Assembly: GCA_046723355.1 (NCBI GenBank)
Contig: JBKOUJ010000120.1
Location: forward strand, 1-24,480
DNA: 24,480 nt
Direction: 5' to 3'
DNA from: 13-2-20CM-68-14 sp046723355
GTDB taxonomy: Bacteria; Actinomycetota; Thermoleophilia; Gaiellales; Gaiellaceae
Positions 7,319-13,927 of this stretch are shown piece after piece. The notes beneath the pieces were generated by a model, which was not told the DNA's origin, searched no databases, and saw only the letters and a list, made by a program, of their open reading frames with translations. Numbering within the stretch: position 1 is the first letter of the stretch; each line of letters opens with the position of its first letter. A program made the translations under genes and the position numbers.

Positions 7319-8358
7319 TACGCCGTGGCGGCTGCTTCGGCTTTCGGCAGCGCCGCGCCGGCCATCTTCGAAACGAGATCGACAAGCCGGCAGCTGTAGC
7401 CCCACTCGTTGTCGTACCAGCCGAAGACCTTCACCAGCCGGCCGTTTACCATCGTCAGCTCGCTGTCGAAGGTGCACGAGTACGGCGAGCCGACGATGTC
7501 CTGCGAGACGAGCGGCTCGTCGCTGTAGGCGAGTAGGCCCTCGAGCGGCCCGGTCTGCGCCGCGGCGCGGAACAGGTCGTTCACCTCGTCGACCGAGGTG
7601 TCGCGTCCGACCTCGACGACGAGGTCGGTGACGGACCCGTCCGGCACGGGCGCGCGCATTGACATCCCGTCGACCTTGCCCTGGAGCGCCGGCATGACGA
7701 TCCCGATCGCCTTCGCGGCGCCTGTCGAGGTCGGGATCAGGTTCAGCGCGGCGGCGCGGGCGCGGCGGAGGTCCGAGTGCGGCAGGTCCTGGAGCCGCTG
7801 ATCGGCGGTGTAGGCGTGGATGGTCGTCATGAACCCCCGCTCGATCGTGAGCGCGTCGTGGAGGACCTTGGCCATCGGCGCGACGCAGTTGGTCGTGCAG
7901 GAGGCGTTGGAGACGATCCGGTGGGACTCCGGGTCATAGTGGTCGTCGTTGACGCCGAGCACGACGGTGACGTCCGGGTCCGTCGCGGGCGCGGAGATGA
8001 CGACCTTGGAGGCGCCGGCATCGAGGTGCTGACCAGCGCCGTCGCGGTCGGTGAAGAAGCCGGTCGACTCAAGCACGATGTCGACGTCGAGATCGCGCCA
8101 AGGAAGGTTCTTCGGCTCCTTCTCGGAGAACATCCGGATCTCGTCCCCGCCGACGGTGATCGTCCCGTCCCCCACCTCGACGTCCTGATCGAGCCGCCCG
8201 AGCACAGAGTCGTGCCTGAGCAGGTGCGCCATCGTCGTCAGGTCACCCAGGTCGTTGGCCGCGACGACTTCGAAGTCGCCCTGTCGTTGTAGGTGGGCAC
8301 GGTAGAAGTTCCGCCCGATCCGCCCGAATCCGTTGATCGCCACCTTCGCCTTGGCCAT
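7318..8358 (-). CDS. gap: Glyceraldehyde-3-phosphate dehydrogenase, type I
   Basis: It oxidises glyceraldehyde 3-phosphate with NAD(P) and is first in the operon. The 346-residue product has the dinucleotide-binding INGFGRIGR (residues 9-16), catalytic Cys154 in SNASCTTNC, His181 in TTIHAYTADQ, and the C-terminal WYDNEWGYS. A tail of about 10 residues rich in alanine follows the conserved end. The ATG at 8358 has a strong ribosome-binding site, unlike the other genes in this operon, which rely on overlap. Asn35-Asp36 after the second strand suggest NAD rather than NADP preference (inference). Confidence 0.96.
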   Translation of the reverse strand: MAKAKVAINGFGRIGRNFYRAHLQRQGDFEVVAANDLGDLTTMAHLLRHDSVLGRLDQDVEVGDGTITVGGDEIRMFSEKEPKNLPWRDLDVDIVLESTGFFTDRDGAGQHLDAGASKVVISAPATDPDVTVVLGVNDDHYDPESHRIVSNASCTTNCVAPMAKVLHDALTIERGFMTTIHAYTADQRLQDLPHSDLRRARAAALNLIPTSTGAAKAIGIVMPALQGKVDGMSMRAPVPDGSVTDLVVEVGRDTSVDEVNDLFRAAAQTGPLEGLLAYSDEPLVSQDIVGSPYSCTFDSELTMVNGRLVKVFGWYDNEWGYSCRLVDLVSKMAGAALPKAEAAATA

Positions 8359-8361
8359 GAG

Positions 8362-8374
8362 CCTCCTCCTCCTC
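8362..8374 (-). promoter_or_regulatory. Strong ribosome-binding site of gap
   Basis: The minus strand reads GAGGAGGAGGAGG just before GCTC and ATG, a repeated anti-SD complement. It fixes the gap start. Confidence 0.8.
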
Positions 8375-8421
8375 TCTTTTTGGAATCTAACGGAGACGCC
8401 CGTGCGACACCGTGGAACAAG

Positions 8422-8535
8422 AAAAAAGGGCGGGCCGCGTCGTCGCCGCTTGCGGCGACGACATTGAAAGGCGTGCGGGCTTTGCCCGTGCGCCGTTTAA
8501 GCCCGACCGGCCCACCCGCGCAGCGGGCGGGCCGG
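8422..8535 (-). promoter_or_regulatory. Hairpin row with T-run between whiA and gap: terminator or attenuator
   Basis: The 350-base gap between whiA and gap holds no gene. It has three strong inverted repeats: 8439-8449 with 8452-8462 (11 perfect pairs), 8470-8480 with 8484-8494 (11 pairs, two G-U), and 8507-8519 with 8523-8535 (13 positions, one mismatch). On the minus strand they are followed by CGGCCCGCCC and TTTTTT (8427-8422). That last arm can pair over 10 positions with bases 8517-8508, which are also half of the third hairpin, so two exclusive folds exist. The simplest reading is the whiA terminator; a leader attenuator for gap is possible. A TAGATT box near 8388-8393 could be a gap -10, with no convincing -35. 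Confidence 0.5.
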
Positions 8536-8708
8536 AGGGGAAGCTCCGAGGACGACCTCCCCCTCCGCAATTGTCGCGCTCCGGACCTTGGCGACGGACG
8601 GGGTCTGAATCCATCACCGGACGAGCGCGAACCCGCCAGGCGAAGTATTAACGAATGCGCCCCGGCGGTTTCAACTGGCCCGAAAGGCATAAAGACACTC
8701 GTTCGAGC

Positions 8709-9626
8709 CTACGTTTGTGCACGCCGAATCAATGCCTGCAGACGCCGGTGCACCGCCGCCTTCGACGCAACGGGCCGGCATTTGAGCCCCAGCTCGCGGA
8801 GCGAGAGCGTGGGATGTCGCAGCCGCAATTCCGCCGTCTCCCGAAGCCGCGGCGAAAGCCCGTCGAGCCGCTGCTCGCCTTCGAGCAGCCGCAGCGCCTC
8901 GAGCTGGGCGTGGGCCGCCCTGCTCGTTCGGACGAGATTCGCCTCGTCCGCGTTCGTCAGCCGGTTCGCGCGCGCCTTGGTCTCGCCGACCACAGCCCGC
9001 TCGTCGAGTACGAGCGCGGCGTCGCTAGCGCCCGCGAGGGCCAGCGCCTCCGCGATGTGGTCGAGCCGCTTCGCGTAGGCGATCACGTGGTCGCGGCGCT
9101 CGCGCACACGGAGCGGGACCTCCTCGCGCGCCGCCGTGTCCGCGAGGAACTCCGCCGCCTCACTCGATTCGAGCCTGATCTCGAGGTGCGGTGACGGCGG
9201 CGCCGACACCGAGCCCGCCGCGAGCAGTGCCCCGCGCAGGTAGGCCCCGCGACAGCACCTGCGGCCGACGATCCGCTTCGGCGGCCGCGCGAGCGGCTGG
9301 CTCCGCGCGCCGAGCACTCCGCAGTCTTTGAGCACAGCCAGGGCGCGCGGCGTGCCCTTTACGTGGAGCTGGTAACGAGTCGCGCGGTCGAACGCGCGGC
9401 GCCGGTAGGTGCGGATCTCCGAGTCGACGCCGAGCAACCGCAGCAGGCTGAACGCCCGCCGCGCCACCGCGGAGCTCGCCAAGTCGAGGTGCACCGAAAC
9501 CTCGCCTGCCTGCATGTGCCACACGCCGGCGGAGTGGAAGAGCGCCGACAGCTCGGCCTGCCGGTCGCACTCGCGCTTGGGCGCGATCGCCGCCAGCTCG
9601 TTGCGGACGTCCTCGGAGAACGACAT
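8709..9626 (-). CDS. whiA: WhiA, DNA-binding developmental/cell-division regulator
   Basis: In Streptomyces WhiA works with WhiB to activate division and sporulation genes; in other Gram-positives it affects division. The 305-residue product begins MSFSEDVRNELA, the usual WhiA start. A degenerate LAGLIDADG-type domain is marked by CCRGAYLRGALLAAGSVS near residues 115-135. A C-terminal helix-turn-helix lies in LSPRLRETAELRLRHPTLSLRELG and what follows. ATG at 9626 is preferred; ATG at 9635 would add three residues. Neither has a ribosome-binding site. It lies divergent from pruA with about 20 bases between them, and upstream of gap as in many actinobacteria. Confidence 0.93.
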   Translation of the reverse strand: MSFSEDVRNELAAIAPKRECDRQAELSALFHSAGVWHMQAGEVSVHLDLASSAVARRAFSLLRLLGVDSEIRTYRRRAFDRATRYQLHVKGTPRALAVLKDCGVLGARSQPLARPPKRIVGRRCCRGAYLRGALLAAGSVSAPPSPHLEIRLESSEAAEFLADTAAREEVPLRVRERRDHVIAYAKRLDHIAEALALAGASDAALVLDERAVVGETKARANRLTNADEANLVRTSRAAHAQLEALRLLEGEQRLDGLSPRLRETAELRLRHPTLSLRELGLKCRPVASKAAVHRRLQALIRRAQT

Positions 9627-9634
9627 CGCAGGCA

Positions 9635-9640
9635 TACAAT
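9635..9640 (+). promoter_or_regulatory. -10 box for pruA, leaderless transcript likely
   Basis: TACAAT lies 8 bases before the pruA ATG, and no ribosome-binding site is present. Transcription would start at or next to the ATG. The box overlaps the alternative whiA start codon at 9635. Confidence 0.55.
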
Positions 9641-9648
9641 CAGGCGCG

Positions 9649-11322
9649 ATGAGCCGCCCGGCAATCGCCCTCCCGCCCGAGCCCCGCAACGAGCCGGTCA
9701 AGGACTATGCGCCCGGATCCCCGGAACGGGCCGAGCTGCAGCAGCGGCTCCGTGAGCTCGAGCGAGAGCGCATCGAGATCCCACTCGTGATCGGCGGGAA
9801 GGACGTCAAGACCGGCAGCACGTTCGAGGCGGTCGAGCCACACAACAAGAAGCACGTGCTCGCCGATGTCCACTCAGGCGGCCCGGAGCAGGTACAACAG
9901 GCGGTCGACGCCGCCCGCGAGGCCCGGCACGACTGGGCGCGGATGCCGTGGGAGGACCGCGCGGCGATCTTCCTTCGCGCCGCCGAGCTTCTTGCCGGCC
10001 CCTGGCGCGCGACGCTGAACGCGGCGACCATGCTCGGCCAGTCGAAGACCGCCCACCAAGCGGAGATCGACGCGGCCTGCGAGCTGACCGACTTCTGGCG
10101 CTTCAACGTCGAGTTCATGACGCGCATCTACAAGGAGCAGCCGAACTCGGCCCCCGGAACCTGGAACCGAATGGAGTACCGCCCGCTCGAGGGCTTCGTG
10201 TTCGCGGTGACGCCGTTCAACTTCACGGCGATCGGCGGCAACCTGCCCGCGGCGCCGGCCCTGATGGGGAACACGGTGCTCTGGAAGCCGGCCTCGACGG
10301 CGGCGTTCTCCGCCTACTACGTGATGCGCCTGCTCCAGGAGGCTGGGCTGCCCGACGGCGTCATCAACCTCGTGTACGGCTCCGGCGCGACGATCGGCGA
10401 CGCGGCGCTCGCCAGTCCCGAGCTGGCCGGGATCCATTTCACCGGCTCGACGGCCGTCTTCAACTCGATGTGGAAGACGGTCGGGGGCAGCATCGACACG
10501 TACCGCAATTACCCGCGCATCGTCGGCGAGACGGGCGGCAAGGACTTCATCGTCGCCCACCCGTCCGCGGACGTGGAGGCGGTCGCGACCGCGATCGTCC
10601 GCGGCTCGTTCGAGTACCAGGGCCAGAAGTGCTCCGCGGCTTCCCGCGTCTACGCACCCTCGAACCTCTGGCCCGATCTCCGCGAGCGCCTCGCGGACGA
10701 GATCAAGGAGCTGAAGGTCGGCGACGTCAGCGACTTCTCGAACTTCATGGGCGCCGTGATCGACTCGAACGCCTTCGCCACGCAGCGTCAGGCGATTGAG
10801 GAGGCGAACTCGGCCGCGAAGGCAAAGGTGCTCGTCGGCGGCGGCGTCGAGGACGACGAGGGCTACTTCGTCCAACCAACCGTGATCGAGACCGAGGACC
10901 CCGATTTCCGGACGATGCGCGAGGAGCTCTTCGGACCGGTGGTGACCGCGTTCGTCTATCCCGAGAACAAGTGGGACGACACGCTCGAGCTCGTCGACCG
11001 GACCGCGCCGTACGGGCTCACAGGCGCCGTTTTCGCGCGCGACCGCGGCGCGATCGAGGACGCGAACGAGAAGCTCGAGTATGCGGCGGGCAACTTCTAC
11101 GTCAACGACAAGCCGACCGGCGCGGTCGTCGGCCAGCAGCCGTTCGGCGGCGCCCGCGCTTCTGGCACGAACGACAAGGCCGGCTCGATGTGGAATCTGA
11201 TCCGCTGGGTTTCGCCGCGGACGATCAAGGAGACGTTCGTTCCGCCGAAGGACTACCGGTACCCGTACATGGCTCCGGACGGCGCGAGCTCGGACGGCTC
11301 CGGGCCTCCCGACCGGCCGTAG
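9649..11322 (+). CDS. pruA: L-glutamate gamma-semialdehyde (1-pyrroline-5-carboxylate) dehydrogenase
   Basis: It performs the second step of proline catabolism, oxidising glutamate semialdehyde to glutamate with NAD. The 557-residue product is a single-domain ALDH4-type enzyme without a fused proline dehydrogenase. Catalytic Glu294 lies in GETGGKDF and Cys328 in YQGQKCSAASR. Other blocks are VTPFNFTAIGGNLP and HFTGSTAVF, and the C-terminal QPFGGARASGTNDKAGS. The start is the ATG at 9649. No proline dehydrogenase gene lies in this window. It is probably co-transcribed with the UPF0104 gene 23 bases downstream. Confidence 0.95.
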   Translation: MSRPAIALPPEPRNEPVKDYAPGSPERAELQQRLRELERERIEIPLVIGGKDVKTGSTFEAVEPHNKKHVLADVHSGGPEQVQQAVDAAREARHDWARMPWEDRAAIFLRAAELLAGPWRATLNAATMLGQSKTAHQAEIDAACELTDFWRFNVEFMTRIYKEQPNSAPGTWNRMEYRPLEGFVFAVTPFNFTAIGGNLPAAPALMGNTVLWKPASTAAFSAYYVMRLLQEAGLPDGVINLVYGSGATIGDAALASPELAGIHFTGSTAVFNSMWKTVGGSIDTYRNYPRIVGETGGKDFIVAHPSADVEAVATAIVRGSFEYQGQKCSAASRVYAPSNLWPDLRERLADEIKELKVGDVSDFSNFMGAVIDSNAFATQRQAIEEANSAAKAKVLVGGGVEDDEGYFVQPTVIETEDPDFRTMREELFGPVVTAFVYPENKWDDTLELVDRTAPYGLTGAVFARDRGAIEDANEKLEYAAGNFYVNDKPTGAVVGQQPFGGARASGTNDKAGSMWNLIRWVSPRTIKETFVPPKDYRYPYMAPDGASSDGSGPPDRP

Positions 11323-11345
11323 CCCGCTGCGGCGGGAGGCCGCAT

Positions 11346-12293
11346 ATGCAGGGCGTTATCCACGACATCGGGGTCTTCTTCAACCACCTCGCTGATGTCG
11401 GCTGGACCGCGCTCGGGCTGGCGCTGCTCTGCCAGTTCCTCAAGCTCTGTTGCGTCAGCCGCGCCTGGCGGAACATCATCGCCGCCGCGTACCCGGCCCG
11501 CCTCGTCCGCTGGCGCTCGGTATTCGGCGCCTACCTCGCCCGCGTCGGCGTGAACGCGATCATCCCGGCGCGGGGCGGCGACGCCGTTGGGCTCTTCATC
11601 GCCAGGCACCGGGTCGAGGGGTCGACGTATCCCACCCTCGCGTCGACACTCGTCGCGCTGACGCTGTTCGACTTCGTCCTCGCCTCCAGCTTCATCGTCT
11701 ACGCACTCGTCAGCCAGCAGCTACCCGGGAGCTCGGTCCTCGCCCGCCTGCATGCGTTCGACTTCCACTGGTTCTTCGCACATCTCCAGGGGACGTTGAT
11801 CGTGCTCGCCGTGATCGTCTTCGTAGTACTGCTCATACTGCTCTGGTTCGCCGAGGACCTGTTCGAGTTCCGCCGCCGCGTCGCCCGCGGCTTCGCCGTG
11901 TTCTCCGACTTCGGCCACTACTTACGACACGTCGCGATCTGGCAGCTCGCCGACTGGAGCCTGCGCCTCGTCACGATCTTCTTCTTCCTTCGGGCGTTCC
12001 ACGTCCCGGCAACGCTGCACAATGCGATCCTCGTCCAGGTGACCCAGAGCCTCGCGGTGCTGTTCCCGATCAGCCCGTCGGGAATCGGCACCGAACAGGC
12101 GCTGCTTCTCTACACGTTCGCCGGCAAGGCGGCGAAGACGGTGCTGCTGAGCTTCAGCGTTGGCATGCGGGTGACGCTGATCGCCTTCAACGCCTTGCTC
12201 GGCTTCGGGGCGATCCTGGTGATGCTGCGGACGGTGCACTGGCGGCAGCGGGTGAAAGCTGACCGTGACGCTGTCGCAGAGCAGCCGCGCTGA
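11346..12293 (+). CDS. UPF0104 / lysylphosphatidylglycerol synthase-type transmembrane (flippase-like) protein
   Basis: The 315-residue integral membrane protein has about seven hydrophobic segments. It includes VGVNAIIPARGGDAVGLFIARH near residues 64-85 and FPISPSGIGTEQALLLYTF near 238-256, the repeated glycine-rich signature of the UPF0104/AglD2/LPG-synthase membrane domain (PF03706). Members move or modify lipid-linked substrates, but the substrate here is unknown. The ATG at 11346 follows a GGGAGG ribosome-binding site with 6-base spacing. The last 107 bases overlap antisense with the convergent MFS gene; both overlapping tails are hydrophilic. Confidence 0.85.
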   Translation: MQGVIHDIGVFFNHLADVGWTALGLALLCQFLKLCCVSRAWRNIIAAAYPARLVRWRSVFGAYLARVGVNAIIPARGGDAVGLFIARHRVEGSTYPTLASTLVALTLFDFVLASSFIVYALVSQQLPGSSVLARLHAFDFHWFFAHLQGTLIVLAVIVFVVLLILLWFAEDLFEFRRRVARGFAVFSDFGHYLRHVAIWQLADWSLRLVTIFFFLRAFHVPATLHNAILVQVTQSLAVLFPISPSGIGTEQALLLYTFAGKAAKTVLLSFSVGMRVTLIAFNALLGFGAILVMLRTVHWRQRVKADRDAVAEQPR

Positions 12294-13515
12294 CGGCCGC
12301 AGCGGCCGCGAGGGCGGGCAGCGCGAGAACGACTCCCGCGGCGCGGACGCTCCACGCGTGCGCGATTGCGCCGTCGACCAGGCTCGCAAAGGGGCGCAGG
12401 CCGAGGAAGGCGAGGCTCCAGAGCGCCATGATCCGGCCGCGCTGCCGTTCGGCGACGCCGAGCTGGAGCCGCGTGGTCGCAGCCGTGTTCGAGGCCAGGT
12501 AGCCGAAGCCGCCGACGAAAAGCAGCACGAAGCCGAGCGGCAGCCAGGGGCAGACGGAGAACGCGGCGACGCCGCCGCCGAGCAGGAAGAGCGTCGCCGC
12601 CATGCGCCAGCGCGATCCTGTCACGCGGCCGGCGACGACGAGTGCCGCCGTCACCGCGCCCGCGCCGAAAGCGCCGACGATGAGCCCGGCCCAAGTGTCC
12701 GGCTTCCCGTACGCGTGCGCGAAGGCCGGCGAAAGCGTGTTCACGGGGTCGGACGCGAAGCCGACGATCGCGACGATGACGAGGAACGCCGCGAGCTCGG
12801 GCCGCTCGCGCAGCAGACGGAGGCTGTCGCGCACGCGTGACTCCTCGCGGCTCGCCCGCTCCTGGCGCCGGGGACGGACGACCGTGAGCGCCGCGACGAA
12901 GATCGCGTACGAGAACGAGTTGAGCGCGAACGAGGCCGGGATGCCGAGGTAGTGGACCGACAGCGCCGCGCCCGCCGGCCCGACGGCGCGCGCAAGGTTG
13001 AAGGTCATCGAGTTGAGCGCGACCGCGGTCGGCACCTCGCCGCGCCGCACGAGCGAGACGATCAGCGCCTGCTGCGCCGGCGCCGAGAACGCGCTGACGC
13101 CGCCGAGGCAAAGCGTGTCCGCGATAACGACCCACGTCGTAGCGAGGCCCGCCCACGCGAGCACTGCGAGCCCACTGGAGAGCACGATCGCGACCGTCTG
13201 GGTCGCGAGCAGGAGCTTCCGGCGGTCGACGCGGTCGGCGAGCGCCCCGGCCCACGGCGTCAGGACGAGGATCGGGATGAACTGCGAGAAGCTGAGGACG
13301 CCGAGCAGCAGCGCCGAGTGGGTGAGGCGGTAGACCAGCAGCGAGGCGGCGAGGTTCTGGAACCACGTCCCGCTCGCCGAGAGGGCGTTGCCGAGGAAGT
13401 ACGGGCCGAAATCGCGGCGCTTGACGATGCGCCAAACCGCGCGCGGCCCCGCGACGCCGTCCCCTCGCTTGTCCGCAGCCGCCTCCGACACGGGCGAAGT
13501 ACTACCCGCCGGCAC
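12187..13515 (-). CDS. MFS transporter, EntS/MFS_3-type exporter
   Basis: The 442-residue product has about 12 hydrophobic segments. The cytoplasmic loop GALADRVDRRKLLLATQ near residues 90-105 is the major-facilitator motif A, and ALNSMTFNLARAVGPAGA near 165-182 is characteristic of the MFS_3/EntS group of efflux proteins. Substrate is unknown. The start is uncertain: GTG at 13515 is used and GTG at 13491 is an alternative; the first membrane segment begins around residue 37. The final ~30 residues, rich in Ala, Ser, Pro and Arg, lie opposite the convergent UPF0104 gene. The gene begins 5 bases after a membrane-protein fragment. Confidence 0.85.
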   Translation of the reverse strand: MPAGSTSPVSEAAADKRGDGVAGPRAVWRIVKRRDFGPYFLGNALSASGTWFQNLAASLLVYRLTHSALLLGVLSFSQFIPILVLTPWAGALADRVDRRKLLLATQTVAIVLSSGLAVLAWAGLATTWVVIADTLCLGGVSAFSAPAQQALIVSLVRRGEVPTAVALNSMTFNLARAVGPAGAALSVHYLGIPASFALNSFSYAIFVAALTVVRPRRQERASREESRVRDSLRLLRERPELAAFLVIVAIVGFASDPVNTLSPAFAHAYGKPDTWAGLIVGAFGAGAVTAALVVAGRVTGSRWRMAATLFLLGGGVAAFSVCPWLPLGFVLLFVGGFGYLASNTAATTRLQLGVAERQRGRIMALWSLAFLGLRPFASLVDGAIAHAWSVRAAGVVLALPALAAAAAVSAAALRQRHGQLSPAAASAPSAASPGSPRSRARR

Positions 13516-13520
13516 CCTCG

Positions 13521-13637
13521 CTAGCCCATCAACATCCCTTCAGCTGCCGACGACGGCTTCGGGTCGGGCAGCCGCGTCATCCGGAAGCCGTTCAAGAGGC
13601 CGAGCAGCGCGGCGAGGAGCGGGATCGCCAAGGCGAT
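13521..13637 (-). pseudogene. C-terminal fragment of a membrane transporter gene
   Basis: The frame ends in a hydrophobic segment (IALAIPLLAALLGLLNGFRM) and the polar tail TRLPDPKPSSAAEGMLMG before the stop at 13521. This looks like the last membrane helix and tail of a transporter, possibly of the DHA2 major-facilitator type; that family call is from memory of similar tails and is not firm. The rest of the gene is missing: upstream of about 13638 the frame switches without a stop into IS110 transposase sequence. It is therefore read as the surviving 3' end of a gene destroyed by insertion and deletion. Confidence 0.5.
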
Positions 13638-13828
13638 CTGGACCACCCAGCGCCAGCCGGTCGTCGCCTCGACCGCCACCAGCTCGACGGAACCGCGGTG
13701 ACGGATCGCCCAGTCGTCGAGCGCCTCGCGCCTCGCCGCGAAGCGCTCCTCCACAAGCGCGCCTGTGGCGACGTCGAGCACGGCCGCCTGAAAGACGCTC
13801 TTGTGAATGTCGAACGCGCGACAATCAT
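13638..13828 (-). pseudogene. IS110-family transposase, N-terminal fragment
   Basis: FDIHKSVFQAAVLDVATGAL contains the first acidic residue of the DEDD/RuvC-like catalytic domain, and VELVAVEATTGWRWVVQ contains the second conserved strand. Both are typical of IS110-family recombinases. Only about 63 codons survive of a protein usually longer than 300. The natural start is probably the ATG at 13828 (MIVA), which has an AAAGGAG ribosome-binding site 9 bases upstream, but a one-base indel between MIVA and FDIHKS puts the rest in another frame. The fragment is fused in frame to the membrane-protein remnant at about 13638. A longer open frame starts at 13931, overlapping the uvrC stop as ATGA, but this looks accidental. 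Confidence 0.75.
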
Positions 13829-13849
13829 TGCCTGGGGCTCCTTTCGGAT

Positions 13850-13908
13850 GGGATCTGCCGCGAGCATCGTTGCCGTTGCTCGCGGGGAGGCCCCCTTCAT
13901 CAGATCCC
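13850..13908 (-). ncRNA. Folded left-end region of the IS110 relic, possible bridge RNA remnant
   Basis: The 100 bases between the uvrC stop and the transposase start contain nested inverted repeats. An outer stem joins 13850-13857 (GGGATCTG) to 13901-13908 (CAGATCCC), 8 perfect pairs. An inner stem joins 13858-13866 (CCGCGAGCA) to 13877-13885 (TGCTCGCGG), 9 perfect pairs. A 15-base internal loop lies on one side. In IS110-group elements a bridge RNA guiding target and donor recognition is encoded in the noncoding end beside the transposase start, which is this position. Assignment is by position and fold only. Confidence 0.4.
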
Positions 13909-13927
13909 CTGGGGTCAGTCCCTCCTC

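Noticed and set aside
8429..8700. Known structured RNA (RNase P, tmRNA, 6S) in the whiA-gap gap
   Set aside because: The diagnostic sequences of RNase P RNA and tmRNA were looked for on both strands and not found; 6S could not be excluded by sequence alone.
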